Source: Planctomycetota bacterium (lineage in GTDB: Bacteria; Planctomycetota; J058; JAJDCQ01). Taken from it: DNA of 51,745 bases. A model generated the notes under the pieces. The model ran no database searches and was not told the origin of the DNA. It saw nothing but the letters and a program-made list of their open reading frames with translations. A program made the position numbers and the translations under genes. The stretch spans positions 57,501 through 109,245 of the forward strand of contig JAJDCQ010000188.1 in assembly GCA_029260755.1 (NCBI GenBank), read 5' to 3'. Positions 23,950-35,646 of the stretch are shown here, piece by piece (position 1 is the first letter of the stretch; each line of letters starts with the position of its first letter).

Positions 23950-24669
23950 GAGCTCCCAGTCCTTCCTTCGCTGCCTCTCGAGGAGCACTCCGCCGGGGAT
24001 CCCGGTGCCCAAGAAGATGAGCCAGATCATCACCAGCACATCGGTCGACGGTCGGTGCATGCCGTTGTGCATGATGAACAGCGCGAAGGCCGCGACCGCC
24101 GCGCAGGCCAGTAACGCGCATCCCATCAGCGTGGGGGAGGGCGCATCCTCGCTCGCGGCGTCCTCGTCCTCCTTCGCGGCATCGCCGATCGTCCGGGCCC
24201 GGAGCGAGATCGCGATCGACGCGGCCGCGCAGCCCAGGAGGAGGCCGTTCCACACGGTCGTCGCTCCGAAGGGGAACCCCTTCGTCCAGGTCGGGATGAT
24301 CGGAACGGGCTCGCGGGGGTCCGCGAAGCGGATGAACGAGCCCGAGAGCACCGCGACGGCGAGGCCGGCGTGGAGGACCGTCACGACGACGACGGGCCAG
24401 AGGGCCGTCGCCGCCGGCCGGAGCCGCGCCCAGGCGAGCAGCGCGGCGTACAAGGCGACCGGCGGACCGAGGACGACGCCGAGCTGCCACCACGGGGCGA
24501 GGTCGGGGTTTGGATCCTCGGTCGAGATGTAGAGGACGACCAGCGCCCACGGCAGGACGCTCACGAGCACGGCGACCGCGAGGACGGAGACCAGTCGCCT
24601 CGCACCTGGCCCTCGCCTCGCGTCGGGGCGGATCGCGTCGGGGTGGCCCGGTTCAGGTGCCTCGCTCAT
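23947..24669 (-). CDS. Multi-pass membrane protein of unknown function
   Basis: A 240-residue protein with about five to six hydrophobic segments (about residues 26-46, 63-82, 88-110, 139-155, 180-200 and 210-228) and an acidic cytoplasmic loop near residues 160-175 (GDAAKEDEDAASEDAP). No family is recognised. Its start overlaps the pdxJ stop by four bases (ATGA), so it is translated with pdxJ, but there is no reason in the sequence to link it to vitamin B6. Confidence 0.78.
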   Translation of the reverse strand: MSEAPEPGHPDAIRPDARRGPGARRLVSVLAVAVLVSVLPWALVVLYISTEDPNPDLAPWWQLGVVLGPPVALYAALLAWARLRPAATALWPVVVVTVLHAGLAVAVLSGSFIRFADPREPVPIIPTWTKGFPFGATTVWNGLLLGCAAASIAISLRARTIGDAAKEDEDAASEDAPSPTLMGCALLACAAVAAFALFIMHNGMHRPSTDVLVMIWLIFLGTGIPGGVLLERQRRKDWEL

Positions 24670-25406
24670 CGCTCGAGCAACGCCTTCATGTCGCTGACCG
24701 CCTGCTCGAGCCCGAGCAGGACGGCTCGCGCGATGACGGCGTGGCCGATGTTCACCTCCTGCAGCTCCTCGATCTCCACGACCGGTCCGACGTTCCAGTA
24801 GTCGAGGCCGTGGCCGGCGTGGACGGCGAGGCCCGCATCGTCCGCTTGCCGGGCGCCCGCGACGAGGACCTCGAGCGCCCGGGCCTTCTCGGCGCCGCGC
24901 GCGTTCGCGTAGGTGCCGGTGTGGAGCTCGACGCTGGTCGCGCCGGCCTCGGCGCTCGCGGCGATCTGGTCCGGCTCGGCGTCGATGAACAGCGAGACGG
25001 CGATTCCGGCCGCCCTCAGCCGCGCGGTGACCTCCTTCACCCGGGCGAGGCCTCCGCGGACGTCGAGGCCGCCCTCGGTCGTCACCTCCTCCCGCTTCTC
25101 AGGAACGAGGCACGCCTGGTCGGGCTTCACGTCGAGGGCGATCGCGACCATCTCCTCGGCGACCGCCATCTCGAGGTTGAGGGCGGTGCGGACCGTGTCG
25201 CGGAGGATCCGCACGTCGCGATCCTGGATGTGACGCCGGTCCTCGCGCAGATGCACCGTGATCTGATCCGCGCCGGCGAGCTCGGCGAGCGCCGCGGCCG
25301 TCACCGGATCGGGCTCGGCGCAGCGGCGGGCCTGCCGGATCGTCGCGATGTGGTCGACGTTGATGCCGAGGCGGATCGGGGGCAGCGGCGCGTCGTGGGG
25401 GCTCAT
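24666..25406 (-). CDS. pdxJ: Pyridoxine 5'-phosphate synthase
   Basis: A 246-residue TIM-barrel enzyme joining 1-deoxy-D-xylulose 5-phosphate and 3-amino-2-oxopropyl phosphate to pyridoxine phosphate. It has the family blocks LGINVDHIATIRQAR, ITVHLREDRRHIQDRD, LNLEMA, CLVPEKREEVTTEGGLD, VELHTGTYA and GHGLDYWNV. The length is normal. It lies 47 bases after the TPR kinase gene in a minus-strand run that begins with the aminotransferase at 30654. Confidence 0.97.
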   Translation of the reverse strand: MSPHDAPLPPIRLGINVDHIATIRQARRCAEPDPVTAAALAELAGADQITVHLREDRRHIQDRDVRILRDTVRTALNLEMAVAEEMVAIALDVKPDQACLVPEKREEVTTEGGLDVRGGLARVKEVTARLRAAGIAVSLFIDAEPDQIAASAEAGATSVELHTGTYANARGAEKARALEVLVAGARQADDAGLAVHAGHGLDYWNVGPVVEIEELQEVNIGHAVIARAVLLGLEQAVSDMKALLER

Positions 25407-25453
25407 CGGTCGAGGCTCTCCTGGTCGGTGTCGGTGAGTCGGTCGCTCGCGCT

Positions 25454-27289
25454 TCAGCGGCCGTCCCGTTCGCGCCGGAGCTCGTCGAGGCGCTGGCGGG
25501 CCTGGGCCGCGTCCGGCGCGCTCGGGGCGAGCTCGAGGTAGCGCTCGAGGTCGGCGATCGCCTCGTCGCGCTGGCCGAGCATTGTCCGCGCGACCGAGCG
25601 ATCGCGCCAGGACTTGGGGTCATCGGGGGCGAGCTCGATCGCGCGGTCGAAGTCGGCGATCGCGCGCTCGAGGTCGCCCCGCTTCGCGTGCGCGACGCCG
25701 CGGTTCGAGTAGGTACCGCTCACGTTCGGGCGGAGGCGGATCGCCTCGTCGTAGTCGGCGATGGCGCGCTCGGCGTCGCCCTGGCGGAAGTGGGAGTGCG
25801 CCCGGGTCATCCACGGGCTCGCGCAGCTCGGGTCGCGCTCGATCGCCGCGGTGGCCGATGCGATCGCCGCCGGGAGGCGCCGGAGGGCGAGCTGCGCCGT
25901 CGCGCGCTCACATTGGAGGTGCTCGATCTTCGGGTCGAGCTCCTCGGCCCGCGCGAGGTCCTCGAGGGCCGCCTCGTTCTCCCCGTTCGCGAACCGCGCC
26001 TTTCCCCGCTCGAACCAGGCCTCGGCGCGCTCGGGAGCGGCGTCGATCGCGCGGGACAGCGCCTCGATCGCGCCGGTCAGGTCGCGTCGGCGACGGCGCT
26101 CGCGGGCCTGACGGATCCACCCGCCGGCGATCCGCGCGGCGGCGGCGGCCTCCTCGGCGGCGCGCCTCTCGGCCTCGGCCGCTCGGCGGGCCTCGGCCGC
26201 TCGGGCCGCATCGCCGATGGGCGGGGCTGGTCGCTCGCCCGGGACGTCGCCGCTCGGCGGCGGGGTGCTCGACGTCGCGGGCGGGAGCTCGAGGCCGCCT
26301 CCGAGGATGATTCCGGCCGCCATCCCGAGCAGCATCACGATCCCGGCGACGACCCAGAGGACGACCGGAAGGCGCCCGGGCGCGCCGCCGTCGATGGTCG
26401 TCGCCTCGCCGCCCGCGCTCTCCGCGCCGCCCGCGCCGTCGCTGGCGGTCCGCAGCTCGGGCACCTTGATCGTCGAGCCATCGCTCGCGAGCGCCTCCGC
26501 GAGGGCCCGGCCGAGCGCCTCGGCGCTCGGGAATCGATCGGCTGGCCGCTTCGCCATCGCCCGGCGGCAGATCGCCTCGATCGCCGCGTCGCCGCCGCCC
26601 GGCGGCTCGGGCTCGACCGCGACGACGCGATGAAGCATCTCGACGACCGAGCCGCCGGAGAACGGCGGTCGCCCCGCGAGGGGCTGGTAGAGGATCGCGC
26701 CGAGGCCGTAGATGTCGGCCGGCGGGCCGACGGGGTCGCCCACCGCCTGCTCGGGAGCCATGAAGGCGGGCGTCCCGACCGTCTCGCCCGTCGCGGTGAG
26801 CGACTGCTGGTGCGCCTGGTCGCGGGCGAGGCCGAAGTCGGTCAGGCGCGCGCGTCCGTCGCGTTCGATGAGGACGTTCGCCGGCTTGAGGTCGCGGTGG
26901 ACGACGCCGGCGGCGTGGGCGACGGCGAGGCCCTCGGCGAGCTCGCGGACGACCCGCGCGGCCTCGCGCGGCGGGAGCGGACCGGCTCGGGTGATCCTCT
27001 GGTGGAGTGACTCGCCCTCGACGAGCTCGTAGGCGATGGCCGGTCGCCCGTCGGGGAGCTTGGCGACGTCGTAGACGGCCACGATCGCCGGATGGCGGAG
27101 CCGCGCCGCCGTCTCGGCCTCGCGCGAGAAGCGCTCGAACGCGGCCTCGTCGAGCCCCGCGGCGATCGTCTTGAGGGCGACCTCGCGACCGAGGCGCTCG
27201 TCGACCGCCCGCCAGACCTCGCCCATCCCCCCGCGGCCGAGCGGCGCGAGGATTCGGTAGTGGTCGACGCGCGAGCCGGGCGCCAGCAT
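25454..27289 (-). CDS. Transmembrane Ser/Thr protein kinase with C-terminal TPR repeats
   Basis: A 611-residue protein. The Hanks-type kinase domain (about 10-270) has the Gly loop GRGGMGEV, Lys40 in VALK, HRDLKPAN (Asp133), DFG (151-153) and APE; all catalytic residues are intact. A single membrane segment (about 325-350) is followed by an Ala/Arg/Glu-rich linker and about five TPR units from about residue 400, the last ones close to consensus (for example GDLERAIADFDRAIELAP). Kinase and TPRs are therefore on opposite sides of the membrane. It lies 18 bases after ftsH, suggesting co-transcription. Confidence 0.95.
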   Translation of the reverse strand: MLAPGSRVDHYRILAPLGRGGMGEVWRAVDERLGREVALKTIAAGLDEAAFERFSREAETAARLRHPAIVAVYDVAKLPDGRPAIAYELVEGESLHQRITRAGPLPPREAARVVRELAEGLAVAHAAGVVHRDLKPANVLIERDGRARLTDFGLARDQAHQQSLTATGETVGTPAFMAPEQAVGDPVGPPADIYGLGAILYQPLAGRPPFSGGSVVEMLHRVVAVEPEPPGGGDAAIEAICRRAMAKRPADRFPSAEALGRALAEALASDGSTIKVPELRTASDGAGGAESAGGEATTIDGGAPGRLPVVLWVVAGIVMLLGMAAGIILGGGLELPPATSSTPPPSGDVPGERPAPPIGDAARAAEARRAAEAERRAAEEAAAAARIAGGWIRQARERRRRRDLTGAIEALSRAIDAAPERAEAWFERGKARFANGENEAALEDLARAEELDPKIEHLQCERATAQLALRRLPAAIASATAAIERDPSCASPWMTRAHSHFRQGDAERAIADYDEAIRLRPNVSGTYSNRGVAHAKRGDLERAIADFDRAIELAPDDPKSWRDRSVARTMLGQRDEAIADLERYLELAPSAPDAAQARQRLDELRRERDGR

Positions 27290-27307
27290 CGCGGGGCCGA
27301 CCGTCCG

Positions 27308-29392
<2,085 letters not shown>

Positions 29393-29484
29393 ACCTGATG
29401 GATTCTATAGGGCCCAGGGCCGGGAATGAATCCCTTTCTCCCGAACCGAGGCGCCAGGCGGTCGGCGCGTGATGGCGGTAAGCT

Positions 29485-30654
29485 CTATCCGTTCTTGATC
29501 TTGTCGATGAGCTTCCCGAACCGCTCGAGGGCGGTGTCGATCGTCTCGAGGCTCGCGGCATACGAGAAGCGGAGGAAGCCCTCGCCGTAGGGGCCGAACG
29601 AGGTGCCCGGCAGCGCGGCGACGCCCGCGTCCTCGAGGAGCATCGTCTGGATCTCGGAGGCCGACTTCCCGAGCGAGGTGATGTTGGGGAAGACGTAGAA
29701 CGCCCCGTTCGGCCGGCAGCACGTCAGGCCGAGCCCGCGGAGGCCGTCGACGATCCGGTCGCGGCGCTGCTTGAACTCGGCGACCATCGCCTCGACCGGC
29801 CCCTGCGGGCCGCGGAGCGCCGCGATCCCGGCGCGCTGGACGAAGCTCGCCGTGCAGCTGTTGCTGTTCGTCTGGAGGCGCGCGATCTTCGCCGCGGTCT
29901 CCTTCGGCATGACCCCGTAGCCGAGCCGCCAGCCGGTCATCGCGAACGTCTTGCTGAAGCCGTCGAGCAGGATCGTCCGCTCCTTGAGGCCGGGGAGCCC
30001 GATGAGGCTCTGATGCTCGCCCTCGTAGAGGACGCGGCTGTAGATCTCGTCGGACAGGATCGGGATGTTGCGCTCGGCGGTCGCCGCGGCGATCGCGGCG
30101 AGGTCGTCCTTGCTGAGCATCCCGCCCGTCGGGTTCTGGGGCGAGTTGATGATCACCAGGCTCGTCTTGTCGGTGATCTTCGAGGCCAGCTCGGCGGGGT
30201 CGAGGCTGAACTCGAGCTCCTCCTTGAGCTGGACCGGGACCGCCTTCGCCCCGACGTACTCGATCATGCTCTGGTAGATCGGGAAGCCGGGGTCGGGGTA
30301 GATGACCTCGTCCCCCTCGTTCACCAGCGCGAGGATGGTGAAGAAGATGATCGGCTTGCCGCCCGGCGTCACGACGACCTCGTCGGGGCTGACCGGGATG
30401 CCGCGCGTCCGCTCGACCTCGTCGGCGATCGCCTCGCGCAGCTCGGGCAGTCCCGGGCTCGGGCCGTAGTGGGTGAAGCCTTCCCGGAGGGCGCGGATGC
30501 CGGCGTCGACGATGTGATCGGGCGTGTCGAAGTCGGGCTCCCCGATCTCGAGGTGGACGACGTCCTTGCCCTGCTTCTCGAGCGCCTTGGCGCGGGCGAG
30601 CACCTCGAACGCGGTCTCGGTTCCGAGGCGGCTCATGCGCTCGGCGAACTTCAT
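29485..30654 (-). CDS. Class I/II pyridoxal-phosphate aminotransferase (aspartate aminotransferase-like)
   Basis: A 389-residue fold-type I aminotransferase. Motifs are EIGEPDFDTP, the cofactor-contacting NSPQNPTGG, the Asp and Tyr of ILSDEIYSRV, and the Schiff-base Lys in DGFSKTFAMTGWRLGY. This is the aspartate-aminotransferase I-gamma type; the exact amino acid substrate cannot be read from sequence. The ATG at 30654 follows GGAGGAG. It precedes ftsH by 92 bases. Confidence 0.94.
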   Translation of the reverse strand: MKFAERMSRLGTETAFEVLARAKALEKQGKDVVHLEIGEPDFDTPDHIVDAGIRALREGFTHYGPSPGLPELREAIADEVERTRGIPVSPDEVVVTPGGKPIIFFTILALVNEGDEVIYPDPGFPIYQSMIEYVGAKAVPVQLKEELEFSLDPAELASKITDKTSLVIINSPQNPTGGMLSKDDLAAIAAATAERNIPILSDEIYSRVLYEGEHQSLIGLPGLKERTILLDGFSKTFAMTGWRLGYGVMPKETAAKIARLQTNSNSCTASFVQRAGIAALRGPQGPVEAMVAEFKQRRDRIVDGLRGLGLTCCRPNGAFYVFPNITSLGKSASEIQTMLLEDAGVAALPGTSFGPYGEGFLRFSYAASLETIDTALERFGKLIDKIKNG

Positions 30655-30743
30655 CCTTGGACTCCTCCGGAGGTTGGGTTCATTTGAGGGCGGAGAGGTT
30701 AGCAGGCCGTCCCAGAGCCCGCAACGACGGCGCGGGCGCTCCG

Positions 30744-33641
30744 TCAGCGCGGCTGAACCGCGAACCGGAGGATCGCTCCGCGCTGCGTCCCGATGAAGAG
30801 CTCGCGTCCGTCGATGGAGAAGACGGCCGCGGTCGCCCGGTCGCGCAGGGGCTGGAGCGAGATCGGGACCTCGGTCGGCGGCGACGCCGCTCCGAGCCCT
30901 TCCCAGATCACGAACCGTCCGCCCGCGGCGACCGCCGCCCGTCCGTCGGGCGCGAACGCGATCGCCCGGACCGTTCGCGACCCGTAGCGGGCGAGCGCGC
31001 GGACCTCCGGGCGGATCAGGCTCCACTCCATCAGCCGGCCGCCGCGGTGGCCGCTCAGGGCGTGCCGACTGTCGGGGGAGATCGCCAGCGCGGACGGGAC
31101 GCCGAGCTCCTCGGTCGGCGCGGCGATCGGGTCCGAGACTCGGCCGCCGGCGACGTCCATCCAGCGGATCGTGCCGTCCTGCATCCCGACCAGGAAGCGG
31201 TCCCGCTCGAGCGGGCTCGCCGCGGCGACGAGGGCGGTCGGCTCGACCGGTCCGATCGGCGCGCGCGCGCGAGCTCGCGTCTGGTAGGCCATGACGGTCG
31301 GGCCGCCCGCGGTCGGTCCCACCGTCACGAGCGCTCCCGCGTCCGGCGGGAGCGCGATGGCGTCGGTCACGGCGCCGGAGTGGGGGACGTCGGCGATCGT
31401 GCACTCGAGCGTTTCGAGGTCCCAGAGACGGGTCGCGCCGTCGAGGTGGCCCGCGATCACCTGCGAGGAGCCATCGACCGCGAGCGCCGTCAGCCACGTC
31501 CGCCTGTCCTTCGTCGCGAGCCGTCGCTCGTCTCCGGTCGCGAGGTCCCACACGTGGAGCCACCCGTCGCGGCCTCCGCTGACGAGGCGCTCGCCGTCGG
31601 GCGTGACGGCCAGAGTCGTGACCGTCCCGCGGTGGCCGACGGGCGGGTCGCGCTCCTCGCCGAGCTGCGCGTTCCACTCGCGGATCACCCCGCCGACCCC
31701 GCCCGAGAAGACGCGCCGTCCGTCGGGCGTGGCCGCGAGCGCCCGGGTGCCCTTGGCGTGACTCGCCCAGCCGGCGACCGACCTCCGGGCGGCGAGGTCG
31801 ATGACGTGGATGGTCCCGTCGGACGTGGAGCACGCCATGAGCGAGCCGCGGAGCGGCGCGACGTCGGTGATGCCGGCGTCGTCGCCGCCGCCGTCTCCGC
31901 GGCGAGTCCCGAGGAGGCCGATCGGTCGAAATGCGACCGGATCGACCAGGGCGAGGCCGAGCTTGCTCTGCGTGACGACGAGGCTCGCTCCGTCCGCCGA
32001 GAGGCCGAGGCGCCCGCCGCCGCGCGCCTCGCTCGGCCGGATTCGGAGGGGCGCGCCGAAGCTCGCCAGGTCGAGGAGGAGCAGCTCGCCGTGAACGCAG
32101 ACGACGACGCGGCCGTCGGGGAGGACGAGGATGTCGGTCACCCTTCGCGCGCGCGGCGGGACGAGCTCCGCCTCGAGGGACGCCTCGGCGAGGTTCCAGA
32201 GGCGGATCGCGCCGCGGACGTCGCCGGTGATCGCGCGCGTCCCGTCGCTCGAGAAGGCGACCGCCCGGATCTCGCGCTCGTGGCCGTCGACCTCGAAGAC
32301 GGCGGCCCCGGACGCGACATCCCAGACGCGCACCGTGCCCGTGTCGTCGCCGGTCAGCACCCGTCCGCCGTCGTGGTCGAGGTCGATCGCCCGGACCGGG
32401 CCGCCGTGAGGGCCGAGCTCGGCGAGGAGCCGGCCCGACTCGACGTCATGGACGAGCACGACGCTCCCCGTCGAGGACGCGGCCGCGGTGGAGCCGTCGC
32501 CGGAGACGTCGATCCTGATCACACCGCCCTCTCCGACCGCCCACTCCTGGCGGCCGAAGACGCTCCGGAGCGGGAGCCAGTCGGGCGGCTCGAGTCGGTC
32601 GAAGGGTGGGATGAGGGCGACGGGCTGCGGCGCGTCCGTCGCGCTCTCGGGGTCTCGCTCGCCGGTGGCCGATCCTGATCCTGATCCAGATCCCGTCGGC
32701 GCGCCGACCCTCTCGCGGTGGCCGAGCGTCGCCGCCACGCCGCCGGCGGCGGCGACGAACGCGACGGCGAGGGCCGCCGCTGCGAGCGAGGCGCCGACGC
32801 CCAGCCGCCGTCCGTCGCTCGAGCCGCCCTGCGCGGCGAGGGCGGCGAGGGTGCCGGCGAGCTCCTCGGGCGTCGGTCGCGTCCGGGGCTCGCGTCCGAG
32901 GCAGCGGTCGACCGCCCGTGCCAGATCGGCCGGCACCGTCGGCCGGAGCTCCCGGACCTTCGGCATCTCGTGGTTGATGATCGCGACGATCATCTCGACG
33001 GGCGTCGAGACGGTGAACGGGATCTTGCCCGTGAGGGCCTCGAACAGGATGACGCCGAGCCCGTAGACGTCGGCCGCCGGGGCGACCGCCTTCGCGTCGC
33101 GGACCTGCTCGGGGGCGACGTAGCCGAGCGTCCCCTTGAACTCGCCGGTGCGCGACAGGCCGACCGAGGACTGGTCGGGCAGGAAGTGCTTCGCCAGGCC
33201 GAGGTCGGCGATCAGCGCCCGTCCGTCGCCGTCGAAGAGGACGTTGTCCGGCTTGAGGTCGCGATGGATGACGCCGCGGGCGTGCGCGACGGCGAGGCTG
33301 CGCGCGAGCGCCGCGCCGATCCGCGCGACCTCGGCGGGCGGGAGCCGTCCGCCGCCCGCGTCGATCCGGTCGCGGAGCGTTCCGCCCTCGAGGAACGGCA
33401 TCACGATGTAGGCGCCCGTGTCGTCGAGACCCGCGTCGAGGAGCGGGACGAAGCCGTCGTCGGGGCCGAGCTTCTTCAGCAGCCGTCGCTCGCGATCGAA
33501 CCGGAGGAGCGCCTTCCGGCTGTCGGTCCGCGTGAGGACCTTGATCGCGACCTCGCGCCCGTCGTCGGACCGGGCGCGGTAGACGACGCCCATGCCGCCG
33601 CGGCCGACCTCCTCGCCGATCTCGTAGGGGCCGATCCGCAT
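30744..33641 (-). CDS. Ser/Thr protein kinase with C-terminal WD40-type propeller (first of tandem pair by position)
   Basis: A 965-residue protein. The kinase domain (about 6-265) has GRGGMGVV, Lys34, HRDLKPDN and APEQ; the Mg motif is DLG rather than DFG, a variant found in active kinases. One membrane segment follows (about 280-305), then about 600 residues of WD40-like repeats from about residue 375, such as GHRGTVTTLAVTPDGERLVSG read as the H-turn-SPDG pattern and strands ending in VWDLATG, enough for two seven-bladed propellers. It starts one base after the stop of its paralog at 33643 and is therefore almost certainly coupled to it. Confidence 0.94.
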   Translation of the reverse strand: MRIGPYEIGEEVGRGGMGVVYRARSDDGREVAIKVLTRTDSRKALLRFDRERRLLKKLGPDDGFVPLLDAGLDDTGAYIVMPFLEGGTLRDRIDAGGGRLPPAEVARIGAALARSLAVAHARGVIHRDLKPDNVLFDGDGRALIADLGLAKHFLPDQSSVGLSRTGEFKGTLGYVAPEQVRDAKAVAPAADVYGLGVILFEALTGKIPFTVSTPVEMIVAIINHEMPKVRELRPTVPADLARAVDRCLGREPRTRPTPEELAGTLAALAAQGGSSDGRRLGVGASLAAAALAVAFVAAAGGVAATLGHRERVGAPTGSGSGSGSATGERDPESATDAPQPVALIPPFDRLEPPDWLPLRSVFGRQEWAVGEGGVIRIDVSGDGSTAAASSTGSVVLVHDVESGRLLAELGPHGGPVRAIDLDHDGGRVLTGDDTGTVRVWDVASGAAVFEVDGHEREIRAVAFSSDGTRAITGDVRGAIRLWNLAEASLEAELVPPRARRVTDILVLPDGRVVVCVHGELLLLDLASFGAPLRIRPSEARGGGRLGLSADGASLVVTQSKLGLALVDPVAFRPIGLLGTRRGDGGGDDAGITDVAPLRGSLMACSTSDGTIHVIDLAARRSVAGWASHAKGTRALAATPDGRRVFSGGVGGVIREWNAQLGEERDPPVGHRGTVTTLAVTPDGERLVSGGRDGWLHVWDLATGDERRLATKDRRTWLTALAVDGSSQVIAGHLDGATRLWDLETLECTIADVPHSGAVTDAIALPPDAGALVTVGPTAGGPTVMAYQTRARARAPIGPVEPTALVAAASPLERDRFLVGMQDGTIRWMDVAGGRVSDPIAAPTEELGVPSALAISPDSRHALSGHRGGRLMEWSLIRPEVRALARYGSRTVRAIAFAPDGRAAVAAGGRFVIWEGLGAASPPTEVPISLQPLRDRATAAVFSIDGRELFIGTQRGAILRFAVQPR

Positions 33642-33642
33642 C

Positions 33643-35646
33643 TCAGCGCTCGCGGAGCTCGACCCGGACGAGCGCTCCGTTCCTCGTTCCGATGACGACC
33701 GTGCGCGCGTCGGCGGCGACCGCGATCGAGCGGGCCCGGTCGCCGGCGGGTTTCAGGTCGACCATCCCGAGGAGGCCCTCTCCGGGTGCGGCCGCGAGGT
33801 CCCAGAGCCTGGCGCGGAGGTCGGTGTCGACCGACGCGCCGAGGACGCCGCCGGGGTCGAGGGCGACGGCGGTCGCGCCGATGTCGTCGACCGGCTTCAT
33901 CGGCTTCATCACGTTGGGCTTCGCCCACACGAGGACGCCGGCCATCACGTGTCCCGACAGCGCGAGCTCACCGTGGCGCGGGACGGCGAACGCCAGGATC
34001 GGATCGCTGAAGGCGGCCGTCTGGGTGAACGGGGAGCCCGCGCCGGACTCGGGGTCGACGACCTGCGGAGCGCCCGAGGGGCCGCCGACGAGGAGCTTCC
34101 CGTCGGGGAGGAAACCGAGGCCCCCGTCGCCGCCCGCCTGGTCCAGTCGGGTGGGTCGGGTGCGCCCCTCCGTCCAGAGCCGGATCGTTCTCGCGCCGTG
34201 TGCCCAGGCCGCGCGGGTCCCGTCGGCCGAGATCGCCACGGTCCCGACCGGGTCGTGATCGCTGGCGTGGAGGCGTCGGTCGCCGACGACGTCGAGCACC
34301 TCGACGTGACCGTCGCCGCGTCCGAAGATGACTCGATCCCCCCGGCTGTCCGCGGCGATGGCCGACAGTATCGGCTGTTCGCGTCCGGGGTCCCCGGGGT
34401 GGAGGGTTCGGGTGGAGGCGGTCGCCAGGTCGACGAGACGCACCGCGCCGCGCTCGTCGACGACGACGGCGGACTCGGCCGCGTCGCCGAGGAAGGCGAC
34501 CGCCCCGATGCCCGGGTGCGGGACGTCCGAGACGTCGGGGTCGCGCCAGACGCTCTCGATGCGGCAGCCCTCGAGGACGGCTCGGTCGTAGGGGGCCGGG
34601 ATCGACGGGGCGAGGGGCGCCGCGACCTGAGCGTTGGCCGTTCGGTTCGGTCGGGAGCCCAGCTCCGATGAGGCGGTCGTCGCTGCGAGGGTCCGGTCGG
34701 CGTCCTCGCGCCGGCCGAAGATCGCGAACACCGCGACGACGCCGGCGACGAACGCGACGGCCGCCGCGGCGGCGACCGCCTCGATCGCGCCGAAGCGTCT
34801 CCGTCGTCTGCTCGCGCGCGGCTCGTCTCGTCCGCCCGCCTCGAGCGCGTCGGCGAACGCGTCGGCCGTCGCGAAGCGACGCTCGGGGTCTCGCGCGAGG
34901 CTGCGCTCGACCGCGCGGCCGAGCCAGCGCGGCGTCTCGCGGCGGAGGCGAGCGATCGGGGTGACCGGCGCGTTGAGGATGGCCGTGAGCAGCTCGACCG
35001 GGTTCGGCGCGTCGAAGGGCGTCCGGCCGATGATGCACTCGTAGAGGAGCGCGCCGAGGGAGTAGACGTCCGCGGTCGGCCCGACCGTCTTCGAGTCGTT
35101 CATCTGCTCGGGCGCGACGTAGCCGAGCGTCCCCTTGAACTCGCCGGTTCGCGAGAGCGACTGGCTGACGTTGCCGTCGATCGGCAGGCCGAAGTGCTTG
35201 CCGAGGCCGAGGTCGGCGATCAGCGGGACGCCGTCGCGGGTGAAGAGGACGTTCCCCGGCTTGAGGTCGCGGTGGACGATCCCGCGGGCGTGCGCGACCG
35301 CGACCGCCCGGGCGAGGCGAGCGCCGAGCGGGGCGACGCGCTCGATCGGGATCGGACCGTGGGCGTCGAGGCGCTGCCGCAGGGTGCCGCCATCGATGAG
35401 CGGCATGACCAGGTACGGGCCGTGCTCGCTCGTCCTTGCGTCGATGAGCGGGACGAACCCGGCGGCGACGCCGAGCTCGGCGAGGAGGCGCCGCTCGCGG
35501 TCGAACCGGGCGAGCGCCTCGCGCGAGGTGGCCGGCGACAGCAGCTTGATGGCGACCGACCGGCCGGCGGGGTCGCGGGCGCGGTAGACGACGCCCATGG
35601 CGCCGCGCCCGACCTCCCCGTCGATCTCGTACGGGCCGAGGCGCAC
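33643..35646 (-). CDS. Ser/Thr protein kinase with C-terminal propeller (paralog of the 965-residue kinase)
   Basis: A 667-residue protein starting with GTG at 35646. The kinase domain (about 6-265) is nearly parallel to that of the next gene (MRLGPYEIDGEVGRGAMGVVY against MRIGPYEIGEEVGRGGMGVVY, shown as the shared RxGPYEI start), with Lys34, HRDLKPGN and DLG. A membrane segment (about 290-310) is followed by a degenerate propeller of roughly seven blades ending in TVVIGTRNGALVRVEL. The gene abuts the SGNH gene stop with no spacing. The pair likely arose by duplication with later shortening or lengthening of the propeller. Confidence 0.93.
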   Translation of the reverse strand: MRLGPYEIDGEVGRGAMGVVYRARDPAGRSVAIKLLSPATSREALARFDRERRLLAELGVAAGFVPLIDARTSEHGPYLVMPLIDGGTLRQRLDAHGPIPIERVAPLGARLARAVAVAHARGIVHRDLKPGNVLFTRDGVPLIADLGLGKHFGLPIDGNVSQSLSRTGEFKGTLGYVAPEQMNDSKTVGPTADVYSLGALLYECIIGRTPFDAPNPVELLTAILNAPVTPIARLRRETPRWLGRAVERSLARDPERRFATADAFADALEAGGRDEPRASRRRRRFGAIEAVAAAAAVAFVAGVVAVFAIFGRREDADRTLAATTASSELGSRPNRTANAQVAAPLAPSIPAPYDRAVLEGCRIESVWRDPDVSDVPHPGIGAVAFLGDAAESAVVVDERGAVRLVDLATASTRTLHPGDPGREQPILSAIAADSRGDRVIFGRGDGHVEVLDVVGDRRLHASDHDPVGTVAISADGTRAAWAHGARTIRLWTEGRTRPTRLDQAGGDGGLGFLPDGKLLVGGPSGAPQVVDPESGAGSPFTQTAAFSDPILAFAVPRHGELALSGHVMAGVLVWAKPNVMKPMKPVDDIGATAVALDPGGVLGASVDTDLRARLWDLAAAPGEGLLGMVDLKPAGDRARSIAVAADARTVVIGTRNGALVRVELRER